64,000 nucleotides of DNA from Diphasiastrum complanatum (Eukaryota; Streptophyta; Lycopodiopsida; Lycopodiales; Lycopodiaceae), in the NCBI GenBank assembly GCA_029204225.1, contig CM055098.1, positions 22,571,367 to 22,635,366 on the forward strand. Direction: 5' to 3'. The notes below the pieces were generated by a model. The model was given only the letters and a program-made list of their open reading frames with translations, was not told the origin of the DNA and made no database searches. The position numbers and the translations under genes were made by a program. Positions within the stretch are counted from its first letter, which is position 1; each line of letters begins with the position of its first letter. Positions 1-10,620 of the stretch are shown here, piece by piece.

Positions 1-47
1 TTTTCGTCTTCTCATATGAATGTTGTTTATATGATGAGCGTGTGCAG

Positions 48-224
48 GCTTTCTACGCAGCAGAAGAGACTGTCCTCATGCCCATTGGTGATGCGAATCC
101 AATTTTCTTTACAAAGGCATGGAAAATCATTCAGAAGCCTAGTTCCAACGGGCAGTACATGAAAGTCTTCATTGTTGTCTCCAAAGTATCGGTTGGTGAG
201 TCTGGATTTTTGATGGAGATGTGA
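48..224 (+). pseudogene. possible exon fragment of an EamA/DMT-type transporter
   Basis: An AG acceptor at 46-47 precedes an open stretch whose translation includes FYAAEETVLMPIGDANPIFF. A small aromatic start followed by a P-(L/I)-(G/A)-D-A pattern and then a hydrophobic FFT segment recalls one helix boundary of EamA/DMT (SLC35G-like) transporters. Only about 35 residues look meaningful; the rest of the frame runs to a stop at 224 without clear homology. The gene would lie mainly upstream of the window, or this is an orphan exon. This is resemblance from memory only, so the call is weak. Confidence 0.22.
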
Positions 225-240
225 AAATTCACACGTGTGG

Positions 241-2150
241 AAATGCCCTAATGTGTGATTTAGATCTCCTAAGTTTTTTTCTTGCACTTTAGATCAATTA
301 TTACAGCTTTGTCAAATGAGCACCAAGAAACTAGAGTTCCTCCAACAGGGTGCTAGTAACTTAAAATTTTGTAATTGATTTAGAGAGTCAACTTCTAAAG
401 TTACAAAATGTCAACCTATACTGATCCTTGGATGATTGGCATGCAATAAGCATCGATACATATAGTCATGCAATTCCACAAATTGTTGTCTATCCACATG
501 CTCCAAATCAACTTTAATATCTATATAATACCATGCACCATGGAAAAAGCATACACTCCACCAAAATGTGTCTCATGTCCTATTGATAAAATCCTAAAAG
601 GATTTTAGGAAGGAAAGGACGGTCTAAGCAGCAGCCGCCAGTATAAAGATAGATGAGGCTTCACAAAGCGAAAGAGAGAGAGAGAGAGAGCGCTTTACCA
701 CAAACAGAACTGGTGGAATGGCACACCTCCTCGGCCCTCTGTTTGCTCTTCAAAAGCTCACAATCAAATATGCTTCAACCACATGACTAGCCAACGGATT
801 CACAGCCAACCATTGCCAATTTTCAGATCAAATGGTCTGTTTCATCAACTTGAATAAGAGACAATCCTATCTTTGAACTCACTTATGCCTTCATACGTCC
901 CTAGACCACCCAGAGATTAACTCTGTGAGGATTTCTCAGTATGGTGAAAACCATCAAAACCATAGAATCATAGAAAAATCTATGAAAACGGGACTCCTTA
1001 GTCTGGATCTACACTCCACTTGATTTATAGATGGATGCACCTAGTCGTTGGTGAACAATAGCAGAGGTTCAACCATCTACCTGATGTATTATCGCAGGTT
1101 TACACATCTCAATTCTTACAAAAGGCAACAAGCCACACTCCAAAAAAGGTTTCTCAGGGGGGTTTCATACATGTCTTAAACTATTCCAAACAATATACTA
1201 TCAACAAGATTTTTTCCACAAGGAACTGTTTAATCCACACATATGCAGTTTTACAACCAATTATTACTTGCTTTCTTAAGCAAATCAGAAAATCTAAATA
1301 ACATCAAATCCAATTTCTTTCCATCAACATGCATGCTAACAAAAGAATCATAAGAGTTTCAAATACTCACATGCAACTACTAGAATCCAATAAATCATTA
1401 CTTTTAGTTCATTCTCCAAGACAAATTGATTCACAATCAATCCGCAATGAATAAAAACTTACATAAACAAATCCAGGACAATTGGAACTCTTGCATATTA
1501 TTCAGCCAAGCAAAATTGCTATAAAGCAAGCAACCAAGATCCAACAAAGTAGATCATTCAATAGCAATTGGAAGATTCCTCAAGAAATAGGGAATTACTA
1601 TGCTAATTCTCAGCATCTTAAACAAAATCCCATATGTAGAAGTGCACTCTACCAAATTTGAAAAGTATGCTTCAAATCAGAACTTGTGAATCTAATTCCC
1701 TTGAGAAAATAGCACTCCAACCAAGACATAAATCCAAGTGTTTCTTACTTCCATTTCGGTGTAGAGCTTGTCTCCATCCCATCGAAGACCTCATCTTAGC
1801 CATGTAAAGACCACTAGATAAAGCCCCTAAGATCAGGATAGGAAAACACAAGAGGAGACACATAGAAGCAAACTTCCCAACCAAACCTAGATCACAATCC
1901 TGGATCTAGCCTCCATGCCATGCCATGTGATAGCAAGAGGAGAAGAGAGCAACCGGTAACCTAAACCTTGTCGACAGGAGAATCCCTACCCCAATATATA
2001 GAGAGTAAATTCATGTGCATGAACCCATGCAATTGCCATGCAGATCAACTATAAATAGGTCACATCTCTTCATGTAGTCCTCCTGCCTATGTTTGGTCAC
2101 TTGTACATGCACTACTCCATATGTCTCGATTAGAGTGTTTGGGTCCTCTC
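241..2150. other. intergenic, no gene recognised
   Basis: No frame shows a recognisable protein. The stretch holds a short (GA)n tract at 673-690 and a TATA-like ctataaatag around 2050. The palindrome CACACGTGTG occurs just upstream at 230-239 and recurs in LTRs elsewhere in the window. The end of this stretch abuts the 5' LTR of a Copia element. Confidence 0.6.
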
Positions 2151-2973
2151 TGTGAGAAATTGGCAAAAATATAGCTTGGTATTTTTTCTGATAGAAGTTT
2201 GTAAGTGAATCTCACATGTGTGGAGGATGTTCCCACATGTGGAGAATTGTAAAGTAAATAAAAATGTTTGATATAGGGGTCTCATAGAATCTCATAGTCA
2301 AGCATTTAGGTGTAGGATGTTGATAGGGTCAAATTTGGCATAGATGGCAAATTATCCATTTCCACTTGTAATGCCACTATTGAGCCAAAATAGAGTAGGA
2401 GGCCAAACTTGTGCCAATTAGAGTGTAGACAAGTGTAATGCTTTTGTCTGATGAAGTTTAAGAGGTCCAATAAGATTTAGAGGTGGAACCATGAGTGGTC
2501 CAATAGAATTTGAGGTTTGCTTGAAAATGGTCCAATAGAATTTAGAGGTGCATGGATCAATGGTCCAGTAGGATTAAGAGGTGGCAAAGTGTGGTCCAAT
2601 CATAGTTAAGCATAGTGGTAGCTCATGGATCTACTAGTATCATTGTACTCCTCATTTGGATCTAATTGATTTTGAGATTGAGTGGATTTTGAGTGTAAGT
2701 GATTTTCTAGCTTTCTCTCTCTACCCGAGAGCTATTGATGGTTTTTTCTCTCTACTCGAGGAGAGCATCTTGTTTTTACTTAGATTACTTTTGGAACACT
2801 TCCCACACGTGTGAGTGAGAGTTGGAAGTGATTGAATGCATGTAGTAGTGTGTTTTTGCCATAGAATTAAAGATAGATCTTGAATCTCAATCTAGTCTTG
2901 ATCTTGGTGCAGCTACACACCTTAGGAGATCACAAGTACATGTTGTGGACACTCCACACGTGTGAAATCAACA
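2151..2973 (+). repeat. 5' LTR of gag-protease Copia element
   Basis: Starts TGTGAG and ends ATCAACA, the canonical TG...CA form. It contains two exact CACACGTGTG palindromes (2814-2823 and 2955-2964) and related CACATGTG motifs, so the CACGTG (G-box/E-box) core is repeated inside a presumptive promoter. The 3' partner is 6410-6949. Confidence 0.85.
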
Positions 2974-2986
2974 TGGAATCAGAGCC
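2974..2986 (+). promoter_or_regulatory. primer-binding site (initiator tRNA-Met type)
   Basis: TGGAATCAGAGCC directly follows the LTR end. It differs by one base from the plant Copia consensus TGGTATCAGAGCC, complementary to the 3' end of initiator tRNA-Met. Minus-strand DNA synthesis would start here. Confidence 0.8.
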
Positions 2987-3730
2987 TACCTAAGGTTACC
3001 ATGCATTTTGATCCATTTGAGTGAAAACTATTCATCAATCTTGAGCTAGAAATTGTCAAGATCCATTTTCCTAGCTATCTTGTCCAATTTTGGATCAAAA
3101 GAGATCAATAGGGCATTGATTCGGTCTAACCTGGTACTGTACGGAATCAGGTGCTCAGACATGTGTGAGGAATATCCAACTTCAATTTGGGAGTTCTCTT
3201 TCATGTTTGATCCAAAAATCTTGATAGATAGCTTGTTTTGAAGCTATTTTTGTCTAGTCTTTGATGCAATCAGTTTCATTCCATTTGGTTGAGGCGATCA
3301 AAAGTTATAAGATTTTGAAGAGGGTTAGGTAGGGCACCTAGACCTGGGTGGACACATTTGGTTTGGTCAAGAGATTGCTTGTTTGATCCAAAATCACAGT
3401 TGAATGCTTACCAATCTCATCTATATGTGATCTAGGCACTATTTTGAGATCTTAGCCATTTGGTTTCATGCAATATCATTGTATTTGAGTCAAATTTGGT
3501 TTCTTAGTATATTTCACACGTGCTAAGAGTCTTTGATCCTAACTTTGCCCATACTCCATCATTTGATGTGAAGTAGATCTAGTTTTGGAGAGATTGAGAT
3601 AGCTAGTGAGAATCATCTCACAGTTTGTTGCAAGATCTTGCATAGGAGTTGGTAGCACACCATTATTGGATCCTTTAGTGAGAGAGAAGCAAAAAATTTT
3701 GTTCATCACTTTTATTTATCTCCACTTTAC

Positions 3731-4930
3731 ATGACTTCAATGAGTTCATACTTGTTGCAATCAAGTGAGAGATTGTCTACTTCCAGTTATACAATATGGA
3801 AGTTGAGGATGGAGTCCATCTTGATACTCCAATATGTGATGGACATTGTACCTGGGATTGAGGAGGAGCCTCAAGTCCTTCAAGAAGTACAAAAATACAA
3901 GAAGAGAGCTAGGATGGCTCTCCACTACATTAAGATGAATGTCTCTAATGAGATATTGAGGGAGATTGGTGATTGTTCTACATCCAAGGAAGCTTGGGAT
4001 TGTCTCAAGTCCATTTATGAGGCTAAAAACACCTCTAGGCTCCTCACTATTAGAAATCAAATCTTCCAAAGTAGTCAAAAGAGTGATGAGAGTGCATCTA
4101 ATTATGTTTTGAGAGTCAAGGATATTCATAGGGAGCTTGCATGTATTGGTGACTCAATCAATCAAAGTGAGCTAGTCCAAGTCATTCTCAATGGCTTGAG
4201 AGATGAATATGACAACCTTGTCCAATCCTATGCCATTAAGGAGGAGCTACCAAGTTTGGAGGCCCTTCAAAGTGTGCTTATTTCTGAAGAATCAAGACAA
4301 GAGTACAAACTCTTGAGGATGGACAAGCTATCACTCAATCATGATGATGACAAAGTTCTATTTGCCAAGCACAAAGAGAGGAGTAAGAAGCAACACCATC
4401 ACTTCTCTAATGACAAAGCTAAAGACCAAGATGGAGAGGAGGAGGATACCTCTCATGCTTCTAATTCAAATCTCAAGAAGAAGAAGATCAAGTGCTTTTA
4501 TTGTGGCAAGAAAGGCCATTATGCCACCAATTGCTTCAATAAGAAGAATCAACTCAATCAAGCCAACATCACCAATGAGAAAGAAGACTATATTGCAAGT
4601 GATGGCAAGCTTCTCCTCTTCCACCTTCAACAAGTATGACTCATGGTATATTGATAGTGGAGCATCTTCACATATGTGTGGCTCCAAGCACTCTTTTTCA
4701 TCTATTATGCCTTATGATGGAGTCAAGAAGACCATATACATTGCAAGTAAGCATGACTGCAATATTGAAGGAGTAGGGATTATTCCCTTGAAGCTTGCAT
4801 CTTCCAAAGATCTCTTTCTCAACAATGTTCTTTTTGTCCCAAAGCTTACAAAGAACATCTTAAGTGTTGGCCAACTTCTTGATAGTGGCTTTGATGTCAA
4901 TTTCAATATTGACAATTGTGTGATCAAGAA
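3731..4930 (+). pseudogene. Copia gag with zinc knuckle, then protease in a shifted frame
   Basis: The gag frame runs 3731-4639 (302 aa). It has the UBN2-type gag layout: an N-terminal YTIWKLRMESIL segment, a central KEAWDCLKSIYEAKN region, a lysine-rich tail, and a CCHC zinc knuckle CFYCGKKGHYATNC near residue 258. From about 4602 the coding signal moves to the next frame, where DSWYIDSGASSHM is the retroviral-type aspartic protease active site (D-S-G). It is followed by LFVPKLTKNILSVGQL, typical of the protease/GAG-pre-integrase join. The shift could be programmed or a single indel; plant Copia elements usually keep gag and pol in one frame, which favours mutation. Internal methionines give no better start than 3731. 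Confidence 0.8.
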
Positions 4931-6409
4931 GATGGTGAGATCCTTGCATATGGATCAAGATTTGAAGGCATCTACAAATTGGATCCAAGTGAGAGTGCAA
5001 ACTCTCTTGATGTTTCTTATATGTCCAATATATCAAAGGAGGATGATCACACAAGATGCACATATCTTCTCTCTTCAAGTATTATGGTGTATGATTATTC
5101 CTTATTATTCAAAGCATATGTTGAGAAGAAATTCTCATTCAATTTCAAAGCTTTGAGGAGTATTGGAGCTCTTGAAGGAATAGCATCATATGAAGTTTTA
5201 TTGAAGATAGAGCCTAAGGTTGATCACCTTAGTGAACTTGGTAGTGCTTGCTTTGCACATATTCCCTTGGAAACAAGGAGGAAGGATGATCCAAGCTCAT
5301 GGATCATGATTGGATACTCATCCATCAAGGAGGCCTTTAGTGTCTTTACACTCTCTATTTCAAAAGTGATTGTGAATAGAGATGTCATGTTGCATGAATA
5401 TTCAATCTTGTAAGTGGCCGAGATCAAGGTTTCTCAAGAAGCATCACAAGTTATCGTTTTTGAAGGTAATCAAGTTATGATGGGGCCAAGGTGTGAAGAG
5501 GAGTTTCTTCTTCATATGATTTCAAGAAGATCTTCAAGATGCATGGCCGAGTCTTTATGGCTCACCTTACATGGCAAAGAGGGGCATCTTTCATGTTGTA
5601 TCTACTACAACACATTCACATATGCTTCTCTTCCTTTGGTTGAAATGATATCTTGCTTCATTGAATTTTTTGGATCTCAAAGTTCAAGAAAAGCTATACT
5701 GGTTTTGTATGATGCTTATGGTATGGACATGTTACTTGTCATTATTGACTTAGATGTGTTTCCAATACTTTTTGAAAGCAAGATATCGTATTGTCAAAAG
5801 TATGCTCTTGGTTCTAGTAAGAACAAGATTGAGCTTGGTACTCACTTTTTTGAAAATCATGGTTTCACATGTTTTGAGGCAAATTGTAAACTCCTCTTGA
5901 GATTAAGTGAAGCATCCAAAGTGGACACTTACATCCTTGAGAGAGTAACTAGCCTAAAAAAGATCAAGATAGTCTTTGATATCAAGATTAGATCCATCAT
6001 GGATATAGTTCATTGTATGTGGACTAGTCAAGCTAGAAAGCATAATCTTGATAATCATCATTGTTTCACATCTTATGATCTTGATCTCAATGATCCTTAT
6101 GAGGCTTGGAAGCCGCAGATTTCTCTATTTATGGTGCATCCATCATGAAAGTGGAACTTTCAAAGAAAAGATCATCATCAAGCATGGAGGAAGCCCATGA
6201 TCATAGTGGCATATTGGTGGAGCACTCTTCAAAGGCATTGGCAAGAGATCTCTACCAAAGAGATCTTATCATGGATATGGTGAGGGTGCTGCTATGATGG
6301 ATCCCTTGGCTGATCTTCACTTCTTATGCATACCAGAGGATCCACTCAAAAAGACTTACAAACTTCTCAAGTGATCTAGTACCTTTCCAAGCTATTTTTT
6401 GAGGAGGAG
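4931..6409 (+). pseudogene. degenerate remainder of Copia pol with large deletion
   Basis: After the protease, the frame 4916-5413 ends with LGSACFAHIPLETRRKDDPS and then GYSSIKEAFSVF plus VIVNRDVMLHE. This matches the end of a Copia integrase segment (pattern FGC-AHIP...R-K-D, GY....A...., V..SRDV.F.E). The DDE core that should precede it is missing. The 5414-6148 frame (244 aa) has no recognisable RT motif such as YVDD. The region ends at 6401-6409 with the purine-rich gaggaggag, a candidate polypurine tract just before the 3' LTR. Confidence 0.6.
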
Positions 6410-6949
6410 TGTGAGAAATTGGCAAAAATCTAGCTTGGTATTATTTACGATAGAAGTTTGTAAGTGAATCTCACATGTGTGGAGGATGTTCCCACGTGTG
6501 GAGAATTGTAAAGTAAATAAAAATGTTAGATATAGGGGTCTCATAGAATTTCATAGTCAAGCATTTAGGTGTAGGATGTTGATAGGGTCAAATTTGGCAT
6601 AGATGGCAAATTATCCATTTCCACTTGTAATGCCACTATTGAGCCAAAATAGAGTAGGAGGCCAAACTTGTGCCAATTAGAGTGTAGACAAGTGTTATGC
6701 TTTTGTTTGATGAAGTTTAAGAGGTCCAATAGGATCTAGAGGTGGAACCATGAGTGGTCCAATAGAATTTGAGGTTTGCTTGAAAATGGTCCAATAGAAT
6801 TTAGAGGTGCATGGATCAATGGTCCAATAGGATTAAGAGGTGGCAAAGTGTGGTCCAATCATAGTTAAGCATAGTGGTGCTCATGGATCTACTAGTATCA
6901 TTGTACTCCTCATTTGGATCTAATTGATTTTGAGATTGAGTGGATTTTG
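6410..6949 (+). repeat. truncated 3' LTR of gag-protease Copia element
   Basis: Matches 2151-2690 with about a dozen substitutions and one indel, then stops matching after tggatttt(g). The last ~280 bp of the LTR, with the expected terminal CA, are missing, so no target-site duplication can be read. Confidence 0.85.
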
Positions 6950-7440
6950 GAAGCAATGTGAAAAATTAGCAACTAGTACTTATCTAATTTAGTGATTGTA
7001 GGCCTAATTGAGTCCAAAATTGCATATACACTTGATATGATTTTTTCACATGAGTGATACCAGATTAAATTACCAAGTTCATTTGGTCACTTGTACATAC
7101 AAATAGTTCAATTTTAGAGTTGATTGACAATCTTAGACAATAGAGCTAGTTTTGGATAAGTGGTGGTTAAGTTAGGGCAATTGACTTTAGAGAGAGGGGA
7201 GAGAGTCATCAGTCTCCATTGTAAATAGAAAGGGGAGTTGGAGAAAGTAAATTAACCTTTGTCCATTTTCATTTGTGGAGCATTTTGGAGCATTACTATC
7301 ATCTTACCTTTGGTTCTCATTTAATGTGTGTAGAAATTGTGTTGAATGCTTGATAAATGTGCATATTGGTGACTCATTGAATGTTTTCTTTTTGTAGTAC
7401 ATCCTATTTACAAAGGTCAGGATCAAATCTAAATATATGT
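6950..7440 (+). repeat. LTR-like fragment abutting the truncated LTR
   Basis: Within 10 bp of the truncation the sequence restarts with TGTGAAAAATTAGCAACTAG, resembling but not matching the neighbouring LTR start TGTGAGAAATTGGCAAAA. It continues with LTR-like sequence, including a pyrimidine-purine-rich stretch and ttgtaaatagaaagg. A related LTR family inserted at, or recombined with, the first element would explain both the truncation and this start. No internal domain or second LTR copy was found. Confidence 0.35.
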
Positions 7441-8390
7441 TGATTAGGTTTTAATTCTATTTCATTTTGTAAGTGATTTTGATCAAACTATTGAGTTAAT
7501 GTACAAATTACCTAACATAAAAGGAAGTGATTGTTGATGTAACTATTCTTAGCCTAGATCTACATTAAGGATCATATTTAAAGTTATAAAATTAGTAATC
7601 TAAGACAAATCCAAGTAAATTGAGACTATTCATAGTCTCAATTTATAAATCTCAATTTTAAATATCCAAACAAATGATGATCCCAAAAGAGTCGCATAGC
7701 ATGTCACCAACAAATTTCTTTAACATCTATCCTTTTAATATGATTTTGTGATTATGGTATTAGTAGTTATCATAAACAATTCGCTATATAAATGACGAAA
7801 AAAAAAATTCATAGACAAACCCTTTACACTTTGTATATCAATTTGAAAGTTATGCAATCCAAAATTGAAAAATATCAACATTAAAATCGAGCACCAAGAA
7901 AGAGTAAAGAACAAAATTTCAATTGTTTCTAAGATGAAACTTTAATTAAAAAGATGTATCAGACTTTTTTGATCATTAGATTGAGTCCCATAATGTTGTC
8001 TAAAAAACATATTTTAAAAAAATGACATTTATTGTCCCGAGTCAACAACAGATTTCCATAGCAAGTCAATTTCCAAACTAAAATTAAGCTATCCACTACA
8101 GTTTTTGTAGGAGAAAAAGGCTCATCTCACAGGAAGGCCAAATGAAAGATGACATTAGTTACAGCCAAAGTCTAAACTTTGCTCAACTAATCTGCAATAA
8201 CATCCAAAACATAGCCATCTACATTTATGCAAGCGACTATAAATCTACAAAAATCTTGACCTTTTCAATTTTCTCAGCAATTCATGAATATGCCCCAAAA
8301 TTTGCTGATGAGTAGCTATAGGCCTTTTGAAACCAGTAATAGTAGCTAATACCATTGCTTCTCCCCTAGAAAGTTGTCTCTTGTTGGTTT
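7441..8390. other. AT-rich intergenic, nothing recognised
   Basis: Long AT-rich stretch with no ORF of note, no repeat structure visible by eye and no RNA gene recognised. Confidence 0.5.
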
Positions 8391-8391
8391 G

Positions 8392-9225
8392 TCATTGTTC
8401 CAGTTTCAAAAGTTCATCTGCAGATAGCTCTTCATAAATTGATTTGCCCTCGATTGATCTTTCTTCAACCTTGTTTTCATGCACAGGAGATGGGAGTCCT
8501 TGATGCCATGGTGTTTTCAACACCGGTTGCAAATATCTGTACAATACATGTTTCTCTGTTATTGGCATTTGACCAACACGATGTAATGCTATGATTGATT
8601 GAATGTCATGTTCCATTTTCACTGCCTCCAAAAGTGGCCATAGCTTTTTCATCAAAAAGTCATCTGAAGTTAGACCGTCACAACCATCAAATACATGTGG
8701 AAACAAAAAATTTCTTGCATTATTCATGCAAGCTTTGTAAGGCGAGTCATCTATGAGAATTGTGTTTTGACAATGCAATTTTTGAAAATGTTTCCAAACC
8801 TTGTCCAAAGGTTTGAAGTCTGCACGTACATCCTTTTTATCTGATCTCTTTAACTCACTTTGGTAGCAATTTTCTTGAGACCATATCATAAACAACGACA
8901 AGTTGCCACCAAGATTTCATTCAATATAGCTATATTTCAAGACATTTCTAAATACCATAGTTGATGAAATTCCAACCTTGGCTATTGAGACCAACTTTTT
9001 TAAAAACTCCAAGCATCCAGGTCAAAGTTGCAACCATTTCCTCTCAGAATACTCAATGTTCAAAAGACTTGGCTTTTTATCCCAATGTTTGATTAGTACT
9101 CCATTCAAATCCAATATAACATACAAAGGATCATTTGATGGATCTTCACGGAAGAAAACCTGTGGTGAATGATCTTGAACGCTCGGGATGTCATGAAATT
9201 CATCACCAAGTAATGTTTTTCTTCA
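8392..9225 (-). pseudogene. FCP1/NIF-type (HAD superfamily) phosphatase pseudogene
   Basis: Reading the minus strand from 9225, an open stretch contains FFREDPSNDPLYVILDLNGV. This is the HAD motif I position, where DLNGV replaces the usual D-x-D-G-(T/V); I recall plant members of this family that also carry N at the second acidic position. It continues through PGCLEFLKKL and TILIDDSPYKA (motif III region of NLI-interacting-factor/FCP1 domains), then FPHVFDG and a final LLKLEQ before the stop. Two in-frame TGA codons (9022-9024 and 8917-8919) break it, and the track-length open frame is only 8392-8901. There is no intron over ~830 bp, so it may be a retrocopy or a single large exon. The N-terminal part was not found. 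Intact family members dephosphorylate phosphoserine/threonine, for example on the RNA polymerase II C-terminal domain. Confidence 0.7.
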
Positions 9226-9364
9226 TTATCCACAGATAAATCAGCTCTGAACATCTTGCTTGAACATTCTACTCAAACACACAAATCGAATTTGACAAAT
9301 CATTTGGCATTAATAATTTGCACGTACATTCCGGTAGAAAATATTTGAAAAAATATACTTCCAA

Positions 9365-9800
9365 CAGTGCTCGACTGGACCAAAGTCTGTGACTACAATA
9401 TGTTCCTATCCGATTTAGGAAAAGTATTCAATTGAAAGACAAGGATTTGATCAAACTCGAGCATTGCTCGAGTAGGCCAGCAATAAACTCTCAAATGATA
9501 ATCCACGTTTGATAAACTCAAGCAGTGCTCAAGTTGACCAAAGCTATGCGGCTATAATATATTGCTATTTGATAAGCTAGAAAAAGTATTCCACTTAATC
9601 TGGTAAGAATTTGATTACAATTGAGCACTGCTAGACTAGGCCAACAATATACATCCCGAACAAAAAAAAACTTATTCACATATGCATCCAGAATACAAAA
9701 AACTTTTAAAAATATGTATTCGGTAAAAGTGTTTCTATATAAAAAGTGTTCAAACTACATTGTATCAAAATCGAGCATTGCTCGAGTTATTAACACAATA
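9365..9800. repeat. degenerate ~160-bp tandem repeat with CGAGCAnTGCTCG palindromes
   Basis: Three units are visible. The motif cagtgctcgactggaccaaag at 9365 returns as cagtgctcaagttgaccaaag at 9523 (spacing 158). The palindromic motif at 9457-9473 (ctcgagcattgctcgag) returns in weaker form near 9621 and strongly near 9770, at spacings of about 164 and 150. The text between palindromes (ataatat, gataa, aaaagtatt) is also shared. No coding content. Confidence 0.65.
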
Positions 9801-9840
9801 CGATCCCACACGAGTTGACTACCCCATGTGGCCACAATTT

Positions 9841-10225
9841 GTTGTTATTCTATTTTTAAAAAGAAGAAGGCTTTCGAATGTCTATTGCTTGGATTCTGTC
9901 AACCCATGCAGAACTAATGCAATTTGAGGCTTTCATGTGTTTCATCAATCTCTTCTTCAGTGATCTTATCAAATATATGGGATCAGTTGTAGATCAAAGG
10001 TTCTCTATGAAGAATTCTCATTGCAACCTTGTTCTACGCTAATAAGCTGAGGCAGCAAAATCTAATGGTAGATGGCTAATGACAAGAATAATACAAGAAA
10101 AGATGTTTCTTACTCAAGCTGGCCAAATATTCTTCGACTACCACCAAAGGATTCATGAAGCATGACACTCAACAAAAGAGCATGGTCTTCATTTTTTAGG
10201 GCAAAAATGCTTTAAGTAGGGGAAG
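9841..10225. other. intergenic, possible retroelement 3' internal end
   Basis: No coding frame was recognised. The segment ends with aagtaggggaag, a polypurine-tract-like run immediately before a TGTCATG... LTR-like start at 10226. Confidence 0.35.
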
Positions 10226-10620
10226 TGTCATGTGTTGTATGTAATTATCCCATGAGCTTACTAATGAATTGCCAAATATGGCCATGGAGCTAAAGTAGAC
10301 TAGAGTTAGTCATTAGGACAGTTAATAAGGTGGCTCGAACAACCTCACTATATTTGTGAATAACGGACTTGTAATAATGGTTGTAAGGCCCAAATTAGCC
10401 AAATAAGGCCCAAACTTATAGTAGAGGCACAAATGACCACTATAAATGGCTGAGGTCATGCTGAATTTGGAGGCTATTGTTCATTTTGTAATTTTGAGTT
10501 TTAAGAGATCTTGGAGCTTCTCTTGGAGAGCCTTCTTGATGAAGAAAGTGGTTCACGTGCCTAAAATCACATGAGAGCTATGATTATGCTCTAGAATCAG
10601 GCCCTATCCTTTGATAATGA
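10226..10620 (+). repeat. LTR-like fragment after a polypurine tract
   Basis: The order purine run / TGTCATGTGTTG is the signature of a 3' LTR start. Downstream sequence is repetitive-looking (aaggcccaaattagcc / aaggcccaaacttat) and contains a TATA-like tataaatgg near 10440. No second copy lies in the window and the end is not defined, so the boundaries are approximate. Confidence 0.35.

Larger units (their letters stand above)
2151..6949 (+). mobile_element. Copia-type LTR retrotransposon, gag-protease only, 3' LTR truncated
   Basis: Two direct repeats begin with TGTGAGAAATTGGCAAAAAT, at 2151 and at 6410. The 5' copy is 823 bp and ends in CA immediately before a tRNA-Met-type primer-binding site. 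The 3' copy follows a purine run (gaggaggag) and matches for about 540 bp before being cut at 6949. By eye the copies differ at roughly a dozen positions over those 540 bp, so the insertion is not recent. The internal region is only 3.4 kb. It encodes a Copia gag and aspartic protease but no recognisable integrase core, reverse transcriptase or RNase H. It is a deletion derivative that would depend on enzymes from another element. Confidence 0.85.

Noticed and set aside
3761-4129. 122-codon minus-strand frame
   Set aside because: Shadow of the Copia gag gene, which has clear domain support on the other strand.
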